A stretch of 64,000 bases of DNA from Planctomycetota bacterium (GTDB taxonomy: Bacteria; Planctomycetota; Phycisphaerae; UBA1845; UTPLA1), in the NCBI GenBank assembly GCA_016235815.1, contig JACRIM010000004.1:52956-116955 (forward strand), written 5' to 3'. The notes under the pieces are model-generated. The model made no database searches, was not told where the DNA came from, and was given only the letters and a program-made list of their open reading frames with translations. A program made the translations under genes and the position numbers. Each line of letters opens with the position of its first letter. The first letter of the stretch is position 1. Below, piece by piece: positions 17,054 through 24,824 of the stretch.

Positions 17054-18274
17054 ATGATCCACTACCACTCCCTCGGAAAGAAACCCCCCAAGCCCCACAC
17101 CGCCTTCTACGAGGACGGCAAGCTCCTCATGGAGCACTGCCACACCCGCGAGGGCTTCGAAGGGCCGTTTTCCGTGCTCTACTATCGCATCCCCCCGACC
17201 GACGAAAACGCGGTCGAGCAGATTCGCATCAACGGCTTCTGCCCCTTCGAGCCGCTGGCCGAGCAGCCGCTCTATCGGCGGCACATCAAGACGCAGAACC
17301 TGAGCGTCAAAGGCGACTTTCTCGATTCGCGCCGCGTCCTGCTCTTCAACAGTGATGTTCACATGAGCATGGTCAAGCCGACGGAGAAGTCGCCGCGGTT
17401 CTTTTCCAATGCCGACGGCGACGAGATGTATTTCGTCAACAAGGGCACCGGCCGATTCGAAACGCTCTTCGGCGTCCTGCCGTTCAAAGAGCACGACTAC
17501 ATCCAGATCCCCCGCGCCACGCCCTATCGCATCCACTGGGATGGACCGAACCCCGAGTTCTTCACCTTCGAGGGTCGCGGCTGGATCGACGTACCCAAGG
17601 AATATCGCAACCGGCAGGGCCAGATCACCATGTACGCGCCCTACAGCCATCGCGACTTTCGCATCCCGATGGAGCTGCTGAAATACGACAAGGCATCACA
17701 CGGTGATGGCCCATACAAGCTCGTCGTGAAGCGCAACGACACGCTGACCGTTCATATTCACAAACACTTCCCTTATGACATCGCCGGCTGGGATGGCGCG
17801 GTCTATCCGTTCGCCTTCAACATCCACGACTATCAGCCCAAAACGAGCACGATCCACCTGCCGCCGACGATTCACATCACCTTCGCGGGTAATGAGTTCG
17901 TGATCTGCAGCTTCGTGCCGCGAAAGGTGGACTACTACAACCGCGACGGCGTGAAGTCGATCCCCTGTCCCTATGGCCACGCCAGCGTGCACATGGACGA
18001 GATTCTGTTTTACGTCGCGGGTAATTTCACCAGCCGACGCGGCATCGACTCTGGCTCCATCAGCCTGCACCCGGCCGGCATCCCGCACGGCCCGCACCCG
18101 GGGACGTATGAGAAAAGCATCGGCACTGATCGCACCAGCGAGCTGGCGGTGATGTGCGACACGTACAAGCAGTTGAAGCTGACGAAGGTGGCGCATGAGT
18201 TGGAGGACAAGGATTACCATCTGACCTGGGTCAGCAAGGAAGGCGGCGAGGCGGATACACCAGGGGCGCGGTAG
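17054..18274 (+). CDS. hmgA: Homogentisate 1,2-dioxygenase
   Basis: Opens the homogentisate ring to maleylacetoacetate in tyrosine and phenylalanine breakdown, using Fe(II). The 406 residues match the family along their length: FSNADGDEMYFVNKG, IPRATPYRIHW and LHPAGIPHGPHPGTYEKS. The GHASVHMDE block and the HPAGIPHGPH block carry the His/Glu residues expected to bind iron, though I cannot fix each ligand by eye. It is somewhat shorter than human HGD (445). The ATG at 17054 is preceded by AGGA and a TATAAT box. No fumarylacetoacetase or maleylacetoacetate isomerase is next to it; urocanase at 62139 is the only other amino-acid breakdown gene here. Confidence 0.9.
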   Translation: MIHYHSLGKKPPKPHTAFYEDGKLLMEHCHTREGFEGPFSVLYYRIPPTDENAVEQIRINGFCPFEPLAEQPLYRRHIKTQNLSVKGDFLDSRRVLLFNSDVHMSMVKPTEKSPRFFSNADGDEMYFVNKGTGRFETLFGVLPFKEHDYIQIPRATPYRIHWDGPNPEFFTFEGRGWIDVPKEYRNRQGQITMYAPYSHRDFRIPMELLKYDKASHGDGPYKLVVKRNDTLTVHIHKHFPYDIAGWDGAVYPFAFNIHDYQPKTSTIHLPPTIHITFAGNEFVICSFVPRKVDYYNRDGVKSIPCPYGHASVHMDEILFYVAGNFTSRRGIDSGSISLHPAGIPHGPHPGTYEKSIGTDRTSELAVMCDTYKQLKLTKVAHELEDKDYHLTWVSKEGGEADTPGAR

Positions 18275-18294
18275 AATAGTTCGGGAGCGCAGTG

Positions 18295-18633
18295 ATGGTT
18301 GCAGACCGAAATAATCGCGATCCTAAACTTGCAAGTGTCGTCAGCTGCCTGGTAGACCTGTACGCCCCCGATCGCATCTTTCTTTTTGGATCAAAGGCGC
18401 GTGGCGACGATCGGGTGGGCAGCGATTACGACCTGATGGTCATTGTTCCCGATGATGCCCTCCCCGAGCGACGAAACGGCGGACGCGCGTACGAGCACCT
18501 TTGGAAGATCGGCGCTTCGGCCGATGTCCTGGTCTGGACGAAGAACAGTTTCGACAAGCGCGCACACGTTGTGTCGTCCCTTCCGGCCACGATTCTTCGT
18601 GAGGGGCAACTGCTCTATGAAGCACGATCCTGA
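18295..18633 (+). CDS. MNT-type minimal nucleotidyltransferase
   Basis: A 112-residue protein with the nucleotidyltransferase signature FLFGSKARG...GSDYDLMVI: Gly32-Ser33 and the metal-binding Asp44 and Asp46. In MNT/HEPN pairs the MNT protein acts as antitoxin; in the best-known MntA/HepT pair it adds AMP units to a Tyr of the HEPN toxin. The start is the ATG at 18295 with GGGAG upstream (a GTG directly precedes it). The gene overlaps the next by 17 bases, typical of a two-gene toxin-antitoxin operon. Confidence 0.88.
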   Translation: MVADRNNRDPKLASVVSCLVDLYAPDRIFLFGSKARGDDRVGSDYDLMVIVPDDALPERRNGGRAYEHLWKIGASADVLVWTKNSFDKRAHVVSSLPATILREGQLLYEARS

Positions 18634-19030
18634 ACTTATTGCCGAAACCAGCGCATGGCTGGCCAAGGCCGATCAAGATTTACGTATGGCCTCATTGGCC
18701 GCCGATACTCAGCCGCCGATGTACGGGCAGGCTGCCTACCATGCTCAACAGGCGACGGAAAAAACACTCAAAGGATTTCTGACGTGGCACGAAGTCGTGT
18801 TTGGGAAGACCCACAATCTTTTTGCCCTGGGCCGCGCCTGCACGGATATAGACCCACAACTGTGTGACATGATGATTCACGCCAGTCGACTCACGGATTA
18901 TGTTTGGAAGTATCGCTATCCGGGCGATCCAGCGGATCCGACTGAACAGGAAGCACGCGCGGCAATCGCGCTGTCCAAAGAAATCGTGACCGCCATCCAA
19001 TCTCGACTCCCATCGGAAACCCATCCTTGA
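18617..19030 (+). CDS. HEPN-domain protein paired with the MNT gene
   Basis: A 137-residue all-helical protein from the ATG at 18617; the frame is open further upstream inside the MNT gene but not family-like. AYHAQQATEKTLKGFL and KTHNLFALGRAC are typical of the COG2250 type of HEPN domain, as is the RLTDYVWKYRYP block. In catalytic HEPN RNases this block carries R-x4-6-H; here no His follows the Arg, so RNase activity is doubtful. The pair may be a toxin-antitoxin unit or a regulatory nucleotidyltransferase complex. Confidence 0.85.
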   Translation: MKHDPELIAETSAWLAKADQDLRMASLAADTQPPMYGQAAYHAQQATEKTLKGFLTWHEVVFGKTHNLFALGRACTDIDPQLCDMMIHASRLTDYVWKYRYPGDPADPTEQEARAAIALSKEIVTAIQSRLPSETHP

Positions 19031-19073
19031 CGCCGCTGAACAAGGTCCATTATCGCTGACGCAGGACGCACTC

Positions 19074-19784
19074 ATGGAGGACGCTCAACCGCACTACGAC
19101 CTCTCCATTCTCATCCCCGTCTACAACGAATGCGGCACCATCCTGCAAATCATCGATAAGGTCCTCGCCATTCCCCTTGGCGCGCCGTTTGAGATCATCG
19201 TCGTCAACGATGGTTCCTCCGACGGCACGACCGACGCGCTGAACTCGTTTGCAACTCGGGCGGATGTTCGCATCGTGCATCACCAGCGAAACGCCGGCAA
19301 AGGCGCGGCCATACAAACCGCCCTGCGTCATGCCCGCGGCCGCTTCGTGGTGATTCAGGACGCCGATCTCGAACTTGACCCGCACGACATCATCCCGCTC
19401 TACCGCGTGGTGCGCGCCGGCCGTGCCCTGGTCTGTTACGGCTCGCGCTTCATGGGCGACTGCTCGGCCTTTCGGGCCATGCCGACCTACTGGGCCAACC
19501 GCTTTCTCACGACGACCTGCAACCTGCTCAACGGCCAGCATGTCTCGGACATGAACACCTGTTACAAGATGATGCGCACGGATCTAGCGCGGCGAATCAA
19601 CCTGGTCAGTCGCGGCTTCGCCATGGAACCGGAGATTACGACCAAGCTCGCCCGCATGGGGGTTCGCATTGTTGAACGGCCCATCTCCTATCGCCCGCGA
19701 TCGAAGGCCGAGGGCAAGAAGATTCGCCGCCGCGATCTTTTCAATTACCTCGTCGCGATGCTTCGATTCCGCTTCACGGGCTAG
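19074..19784 (+). CDS. Family 2 glycosyltransferase (dolichyl-phosphate mannosyltransferase-like)
   Basis: A 236-residue GT-A enzyme. It shows LSILIPVYNECGTI, the nucleotide-binding VVNDGSSDGT, AGKGAAIQTAL and the metal-binding QDADLELD. The family usually moves a hexose from a nucleotide sugar to a polyprenyl phosphate. No membrane anchor is present; the C-terminus is basic (RSKAEGKKIRRRDLFNYL), as in soluble Dpm1-like enzymes. Such a lipid-linked sugar could feed the GT-C-like protein encoded convergently next to it, whose 3' end overlaps by 11 bases, or the STT3-like enzyme. Confidence 0.9.
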   Translation: MEDAQPHYDLSILIPVYNECGTILQIIDKVLAIPLGAPFEIIVVNDGSSDGTTDALNSFATRADVRIVHHQRNAGKGAAIQTALRHARGRFVVIQDADLELDPHDIIPLYRVVRAGRALVCYGSRFMGDCSAFRAMPTYWANRFLTTTCNLLNGQHVSDMNTCYKMMRTDLARRINLVSRGFAMEPEITTKLARMGVRIVERPISYRPRSKAEGKKIRRRDLFNYLVAMLRFRFTG

Positions 19785-22365
19785 CCCGCTCGCGCAGGGC
19801 GTACATCACGCTGTCGCCGAGGTCGATGCGGATTGCCCGGCCCTCGCGCACCCATCGATCCATGAACACCTCGAACCGATCCTCCTCGCCGAAGCTCGTC
19901 TCCGGCACCTCGCCAAAGTGGTATCGCCCGTCGGAACCGGCCGCGGGGACGCCCATGTTTTTTTTCATCAGGATATGGTCGATGTCCATGCGTTCGCGCA
20001 GCTCGCGCCACATCGCCGCGTCGTCCACGACCTTTCCAGAAAACGCGAGGCATGGCGGCCCATCCGTCCGTGCCCACGCCTTTCGCTCGGCGGCTTGCAC
20101 GATCAGGTAATAGTTCGCGGGCACAGTCGGAAAATCGGCGTGGGCCATCATGTTCGTGTCGATGAGCGTGCGCCCCTTCCACGGCTCGGCGCGAAACATC
20201 TCGTTCATTCGTTCGATTCCCACCAGCGGCGGGCCAAGCCCCGTGCCGGCGTGGTAGTCTTCGAGCCGCGCAAGGTAGGCAGGGATGTTCGCCGAGCCGC
20301 GCACAACGTTTACCGTGGCCAGCGGAAGATACAGTTCCCCGATCATCGGCAGCAGGGCCGACACGACCACGAGCAGGCTCGCGGCCATGCGCCACCGCGA
20401 GCGCGGCGTTTCACTCAGCGGCGCGCAGGCCAATACCGACGCCACGCCCAGCCACGACCAGCCGAATCGGGTGAGCGGACTTACCGCCAGCCACATGATC
20501 ACGGCCATCAAGATGAACATGTACACCGGCCACCATGCCCGCCACCAGCGCCGGCCCGACGAAATGGCGAGCAGAAAGGCACACAGGAACCCCGGCCCGG
20601 GACTGAACCAATCCGGCCCGCACTTGCGAATCCAATCGAAGGCCCACTGCACGACCACGCGCGGCCCTTTTTCGTGAACGTAGGTCGACCAGGAGCCGTT
20701 GCCGAACATCGCACCATAGTTTCCGTTGAGGTCGCGATTCGCGAAGTAGGTGCCGAAGGGGTAGATCGGATTGCCGTAGAGGTGATAGTTCTTGAGATAC
20801 ATCGGAGACGCGACGAGGAGAGACACCGCGCCGATCAGGACGAAGTGCTTCAATCCCGCGACAAATCCCCAGCGACTCCACGCCGCCGCGCCGAAACAAA
20901 CCCCCAGTGCGATGGCGGTCGCCGGTCCATTCACCTTGCACACCGCGGCGAACCCGGCAAGCGCCGCCGCCAGGGCAGCCATGCGCCACGAGCGTTCGCC
21001 GCCATCCGACCGTTGCCACCAGATGACAAACGCCGCCGCCGCGCTGGTCGAGAACAGCGCCATGCCGAAGTCCGCCAGTGCCAGGCCGAATTCGTAGATC
21101 ACGCCTTCGATACCGAGACACAGCACCACGGCCCCCACGCCCGCCCACCGGCCGAACATGGTCTTGCCGAGTGCATACACCGCCGCAAGCCACAACCAAC
21201 CCAACATCGCGTGGATCATGACCGCCGGTCGAAACAGATGGTCGTCGCAGAGTGTCAACGAAACGGCATAGAGATTGGAAACGAGGTGCGGAAACGCGGA
21301 CGCGAGATGCATGGGGTGGTAGGTAAATCCGCCGTCGCGGATCAGCCACTTGGCGATCGACAGGTGGTAGTACAGCGGATCGACGCCGACGGCCGGGGCC
21401 AGCGCGGCCACGGATGCAAACGCCGCGACCGCGCAAAGCGCGCCGGTGACGGCGGTGAATCGTCGCTCGCGAAACAACTGTGTTTCTCGACGCCACCGCG
21501 CGAGCAGCCTGATCGCTGGGCGATACCCCGCCGCCGCGCCGATGAAAAGCAATGCCCATACCATCGACGCGTCGTACCAGCCCGTCATGCCAAGCAGTGT
21601 GACGGCCGTGCCGAGTATTCCCAGCCCGAGGGTTACCGCGATCACCAGCGCCGAGGTCGCGTCGATTCCACCCGTGGTCCATCGACGAACCAGAAGCGAC
21701 CCCCAGCACAGTGCCGCGACCAGAATCGTGATCGCCGTGCCGACGACGCCCAGATAGAGGCCGACCAGTCCTTCGCCTGCCTTGTCGGGCGCGCTGGCCG
21801 GTTCCGTCGCGCGGGCGATCACGACGCGATCGACCAGCACACACGGCTGACGCGATTTGATGACGCAGACCGAGGCTTCGGTTGAAGGTGTCGACAGCGT
21901 GATATTCGCGATGACGAAACGGGAACCCCCCATCGGGCTTACCCGCCACGTGATGCGCTGCGTCACATCCCCAAGGCGAACATCCGCCTCGTTGCGCCCG
22001 CCGTGCGGATACACGTTCACGTCGACAAACACGCGATAATCCCCCGGCGCCAGTTGCACGGGCCAGCGCAGGGTGTCGCCACCCTGTTTCGATAAGCGCG
22101 CCTTGCCGCCGCTGTAGTTGCTCCGTTCAATGGTCTGCCATGCCGGCGATGTGCCGGGTTTGGTCGAGATGATCTCCGCGTTTTCCGCCTCGAGAACCTG
22201 CGCCTCCTGCGGAACGGCGACGTCATTCGTGGATTCCAACACGCCGCGCACATAGGCGCCGGGTTGCCGAATCAGCGTCTGGCGCATTTTCCCCTGCGTG
22301 CGAAGGTGCAACGCGGTGACGCCGAGAAGCACGATCCAAAACGCGCCCCAGCCCGCGTAACGCAA
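19774..22365 (-). CDS. GT-C-like membrane protein with an inserted exported domain
   Basis: An 863-residue protein. After a first membrane helix (residues 5-21) comes an external region of about 150 residues that looks like a carbohydrate-binding beta-sandwich (VLEAENAEII, GDYRVFVDVNVYPHGGRN). Some ten or more membrane helices follow, with GVDPLYYHLSIAKWLI in the first loop, where GT-C enzymes carry their Asp motif. A soluble C-terminal part ends PVYALRERASP-like. GT-C enzymes use polyprenyl-phosphate sugars; the exact reaction is unknown. The Dpm1-like gene next door fits as a donor maker. Confidence 0.7.
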   Translation of the reverse strand: MRYAGWGAFWIVLLGVTALHLRTQGKMRQTLIRQPGAYVRGVLESTNDVAVPQEAQVLEAENAEIISTKPGTSPAWQTIERSNYSGGKARLSKQGGDTLRWPVQLAPGDYRVFVDVNVYPHGGRNEADVRLGDVTQRITWRVSPMGGSRFVIANITLSTPSTEASVCVIKSRQPCVLVDRVVIARATEPASAPDKAGEGLVGLYLGVVGTAITILVAALCWGSLLVRRWTTGGIDATSALVIAVTLGLGILGTAVTLLGMTGWYDASMVWALLFIGAAAGYRPAIRLLARWRRETQLFRERRFTAVTGALCAVAAFASVAALAPAVGVDPLYYHLSIAKWLIRDGGFTYHPMHLASAFPHLVSNLYAVSLTLCDDHLFRPAVMIHAMLGWLWLAAVYALGKTMFGRWAGVGAVVLCLGIEGVIYEFGLALADFGMALFSTSAAAAFVIWWQRSDGGERSWRMAALAAALAGFAAVCKVNGPATAIALGVCFGAAAWSRWGFVAGLKHFVLIGAVSLLVASPMYLKNYHLYGNPIYPFGTYFANRDLNGNYGAMFGNGSWSTYVHEKGPRVVVQWAFDWIRKCGPDWFSPGPGFLCAFLLAISSGRRWWRAWWPVYMFILMAVIMWLAVSPLTRFGWSWLGVASVLACAPLSETPRSRWRMAASLLVVVSALLPMIGELYLPLATVNVVRGSANIPAYLARLEDYHAGTGLGPPLVGIERMNEMFRAEPWKGRTLIDTNMMAHADFPTVPANYYLIVQAAERKAWARTDGPPCLAFSGKVVDDAAMWRELRERMDIDHILMKKNMGVPAAGSDGRYHFGEVPETSFGEEDRFEVFMDRWVREGRAIRIDLGDSVMYALRERASP

Positions 22366-22514
22366 GATGCCGGTCTGCTTGTTGGTGGATTGCGGAGTCA
22401 GAACGCCTGCGCCTCGCTAGACTTGCCTTGCCCCTGCCGGGCAATGATACTGCTGTGGCACCGGTTTCCAACCGGTGAGCTTTGGCACTCGCCTCGCCAC
22501 CCAGGATTACCCTC

Positions 22515-24416
22515 ATGTGCGGCATCGTCGGCATCCGTACCCGACAACCCAACTCGTCGAACACCGCAACGCTCGCCGCCATGATGGCCCCCATCGCCCA
22601 TCGCGGGCCGGACGGTGAAGGCTCGTTCATCGACCCGCGCGGCCACTGCGCCCTCGGGCACAAACGCCTCGCCATCATCGACCCCAAGGGCGGCCACCAA
22701 CCGCTGACCAATGAGGACGGCTCGCTTCAGATCGTCTTCAACGGCTGCATCTATAACTATAAGGAACTGCGAACCGAACTCGCCGCCGCCGGCCACCGCT
22801 TCGTCACGAACACGGACACTGAGACAATCGTCCACGCCTACGAGCAATGGGGCGACGAATGCGTTTCGCACTTCAACGGCATGTGGGCCTTCGCGATTTT
22901 CAACACGACGACGCAGACGCTCTTCTGCTCGCGGGATCGGCTGGGTGTGAAGCCGTTCTACTTCGCCGATTCGCCGGACGGTTTCTACTTTGCCTCCGAA
23001 ATCAAATGCCTGCTTGCAACGGGTGCCGTAAAGAAACGTTCCAGCACAGACGGCATTCGCCAGTACCTCACGTTTCAATACTGCCTCGGTGAGAACACGC
23101 TCTTCGACGGTGTTCGCCGCCTGCCGCCGGGGCACAACCTCATCGTCGCCGCCGATGGCCGTGTGACGACGCGCCAGTTCTGGGATCTGCGCTTCGACAT
23201 CGACGAACAGCACGACGAGCCGTGGTTCATCGAACGAATGAGCGAATTGCTCAGCGATGCCGTGCGGTTGCGGCTGCGTTCGGATGTGCCGCTCGGGGCG
23301 CATCTTTCGGGTGGGCTGGACTCATCCATCGTGGTCGGCCTCGCTCGGCGGCACCTCGGCGAATCGCCGCTTAAGACTTTCACTGGTGCGTTTCGCGACG
23401 GGCCCGCGTTCGATGAAACGAAGTACGCGAGGCTCGTGTCGCAGTCGGCCCGCACCGAGTACATCGAAACGTATCTGGGCCCGACGGATTTCGCCGACAC
23501 CATTCAGAAAATCATCTGGCACATGGATGAACCCGCGGCCGGGCCGGGCGTGTTCCCGCAGTTCCTCGTGTCCAAGCTGGCGAGCAAGCATGTAAAGGTG
23601 ATTCTTGGCGGGCAGGGCGGCGATGAACTCTTCATCGGGTATGCCCGTTACCTCGTCGCCTATCTGGAGGAGTGCATCAAAGGAGCGATTGAGAAGACGT
23701 CGCATCGCGGCCGCTATGTCGCCACGCTTGAGACGATCGTGCCGAGCCTGCCGAGCCTCGAGCAGTACATCCCGATGCTTAAATCCTTTTGGTCGCGCGG
23801 TCTTTTCGAGGAGCCGTCGAGGCGCTACTTCGCGCTGATGGATCGCTTCGCCGATCACCAGGCCATGCTCTCCCCCGATTTGAAGATCGACACCACGCGT
23901 ACGTTCGACGAGTTCCGCGCCGAGTTTGAGGGCCACGGCGCCGCCGCGATGATCAATCGCATTCTGCGATACGACTTGAAGACGCATTTGCAGTCGCTGC
24001 TGCATGTTGAGGATCGCACCAGCATGGCGTGGGGGTTGGAGTCGCGCGTGCCGCTGCTCGACTACCGCCTTGTGGAGTTGATGGCCTCGATCCCGCCGGT
24101 GATTAAGTTCAAGAACGGCCTGCTCAAGCACCTGCTTCGAAAAGCCGTGAAGGGCCTTGTGCCGCAGGAAATCCTCGACCGCACCGACAAGATGGGCTTC
24201 CCCGTGCCGCTTTCACAGTGGATTGCCGGGGACCTGCGAAACTTCGTCGGTGATATTCTGCTGAGCAAGGCCAGCAAAGAGCGCGGCCTCTTCCGGCCTG
24301 ATGCGCTGGAAGACGCGATGAAGTCGTCAGGCGCCTACAGCCGGGCGATCTGGGGCGCATTGTGCCTCGAACTCTGGCACCGGCAGTTCATCGATGCGTT
24401 GGGTCCGAAGGTCTAG
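22515..24416 (+). CDS. asnB: Asparagine synthase-type amidotransferase, copy 1
   Basis: A 633-residue enzyme. The ATG at 22515 makes Cys2 the catalytic nucleophile of the class II glutaminase domain (MCGIVGIRT; RGPDGEG near 30). The synthase domain follows with the pyrophosphate loop HLSGGLDSSIVVGLA. The family forms Asn from Asp, Gln and ATP, but relatives inside polysaccharide loci amidate sugars or other acceptors; exosortase-linked loci often carry such amidotransferases. A second copy is at 27358, and a broken piece of the 3' end of a gene like this one at 27164. Confidence 0.85.
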   Translation: MCGIVGIRTRQPNSSNTATLAAMMAPIAHRGPDGEGSFIDPRGHCALGHKRLAIIDPKGGHQPLTNEDGSLQIVFNGCIYNYKELRTELAAAGHRFVTNTDTETIVHAYEQWGDECVSHFNGMWAFAIFNTTTQTLFCSRDRLGVKPFYFADSPDGFYFASEIKCLLATGAVKKRSSTDGIRQYLTFQYCLGENTLFDGVRRLPPGHNLIVAADGRVTTRQFWDLRFDIDEQHDEPWFIERMSELLSDAVRLRLRSDVPLGAHLSGGLDSSIVVGLARRHLGESPLKTFTGAFRDGPAFDETKYARLVSQSARTEYIETYLGPTDFADTIQKIIWHMDEPAAGPGVFPQFLVSKLASKHVKVILGGQGGDELFIGYARYLVAYLEECIKGAIEKTSHRGRYVATLETIVPSLPSLEQYIPMLKSFWSRGLFEEPSRRYFALMDRFADHQAMLSPDLKIDTTRTFDEFRAEFEGHGAAAMINRILRYDLKTHLQSLLHVEDRTSMAWGLESRVPLLDYRLVELMASIPPVIKFKNGLLKHLLRKAVKGLVPQEILDRTDKMGFPVPLSQWIAGDLRNFVGDILLSKASKERGLFRPDALEDAMKSSGAYSRAIWGALCLELWHRQFIDALGPKV

Positions 24417-24824
24417 GATTCAAACGTCCAGGAAAAGGAAGGCGTCGCGGCGCGAGGGGTTCGGGGGGGGCCGAATTCAGGATCGCGTCAATGGTCGGAT
24501 TCGGCGGGTCGAGTACGAATCGCCCTATCGACCCATCGCCGGAATCCCGCCCGTGTCTCCGTAGGTTTTCAACTTTGCGCAATAGTCCCCAGCGTGATTT
24601 GGGGATGGGTGCGCACAGGTGCGCGGATCGTCGCGTCACTGCATTTGTTTTTCCATCGTACCACCATGTAAGCAGAAATTTTTATTGTGCTCGTTTGCCT
24701 CTTCGTCCTCGAATCGTATGGTTGTTCACGTCGGCAACGTCACGAGCCCGTACGTCATCACACTCCTTCGGGCGGACGTTCGACGACCTCTCGCCGCTTT
24801 GCCTCCTCGCAACAGGAGAATCCA
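24417..24824. other. Gene-free stretch
   Basis: No supported gene. It holds two small hairpin-like sequences, CCCCA...TGGGG near 24590 and GCGCAC-a-GGTGCGC near 24612, and AT-rich DNA at 24645-24690 that may hold the promoter of the next gene. No clear -35/-10 pair could be fixed. Confidence 0.4.

Noticed and set aside
19669..21885. A 738-codon open frame on the plus strand
   Set aside because: It lies opposite the clear GT-C-like gene, is very rich in Arg/His/Pro and has no recognisable motif; an open shadow frame is expected in DNA this GC-rich.
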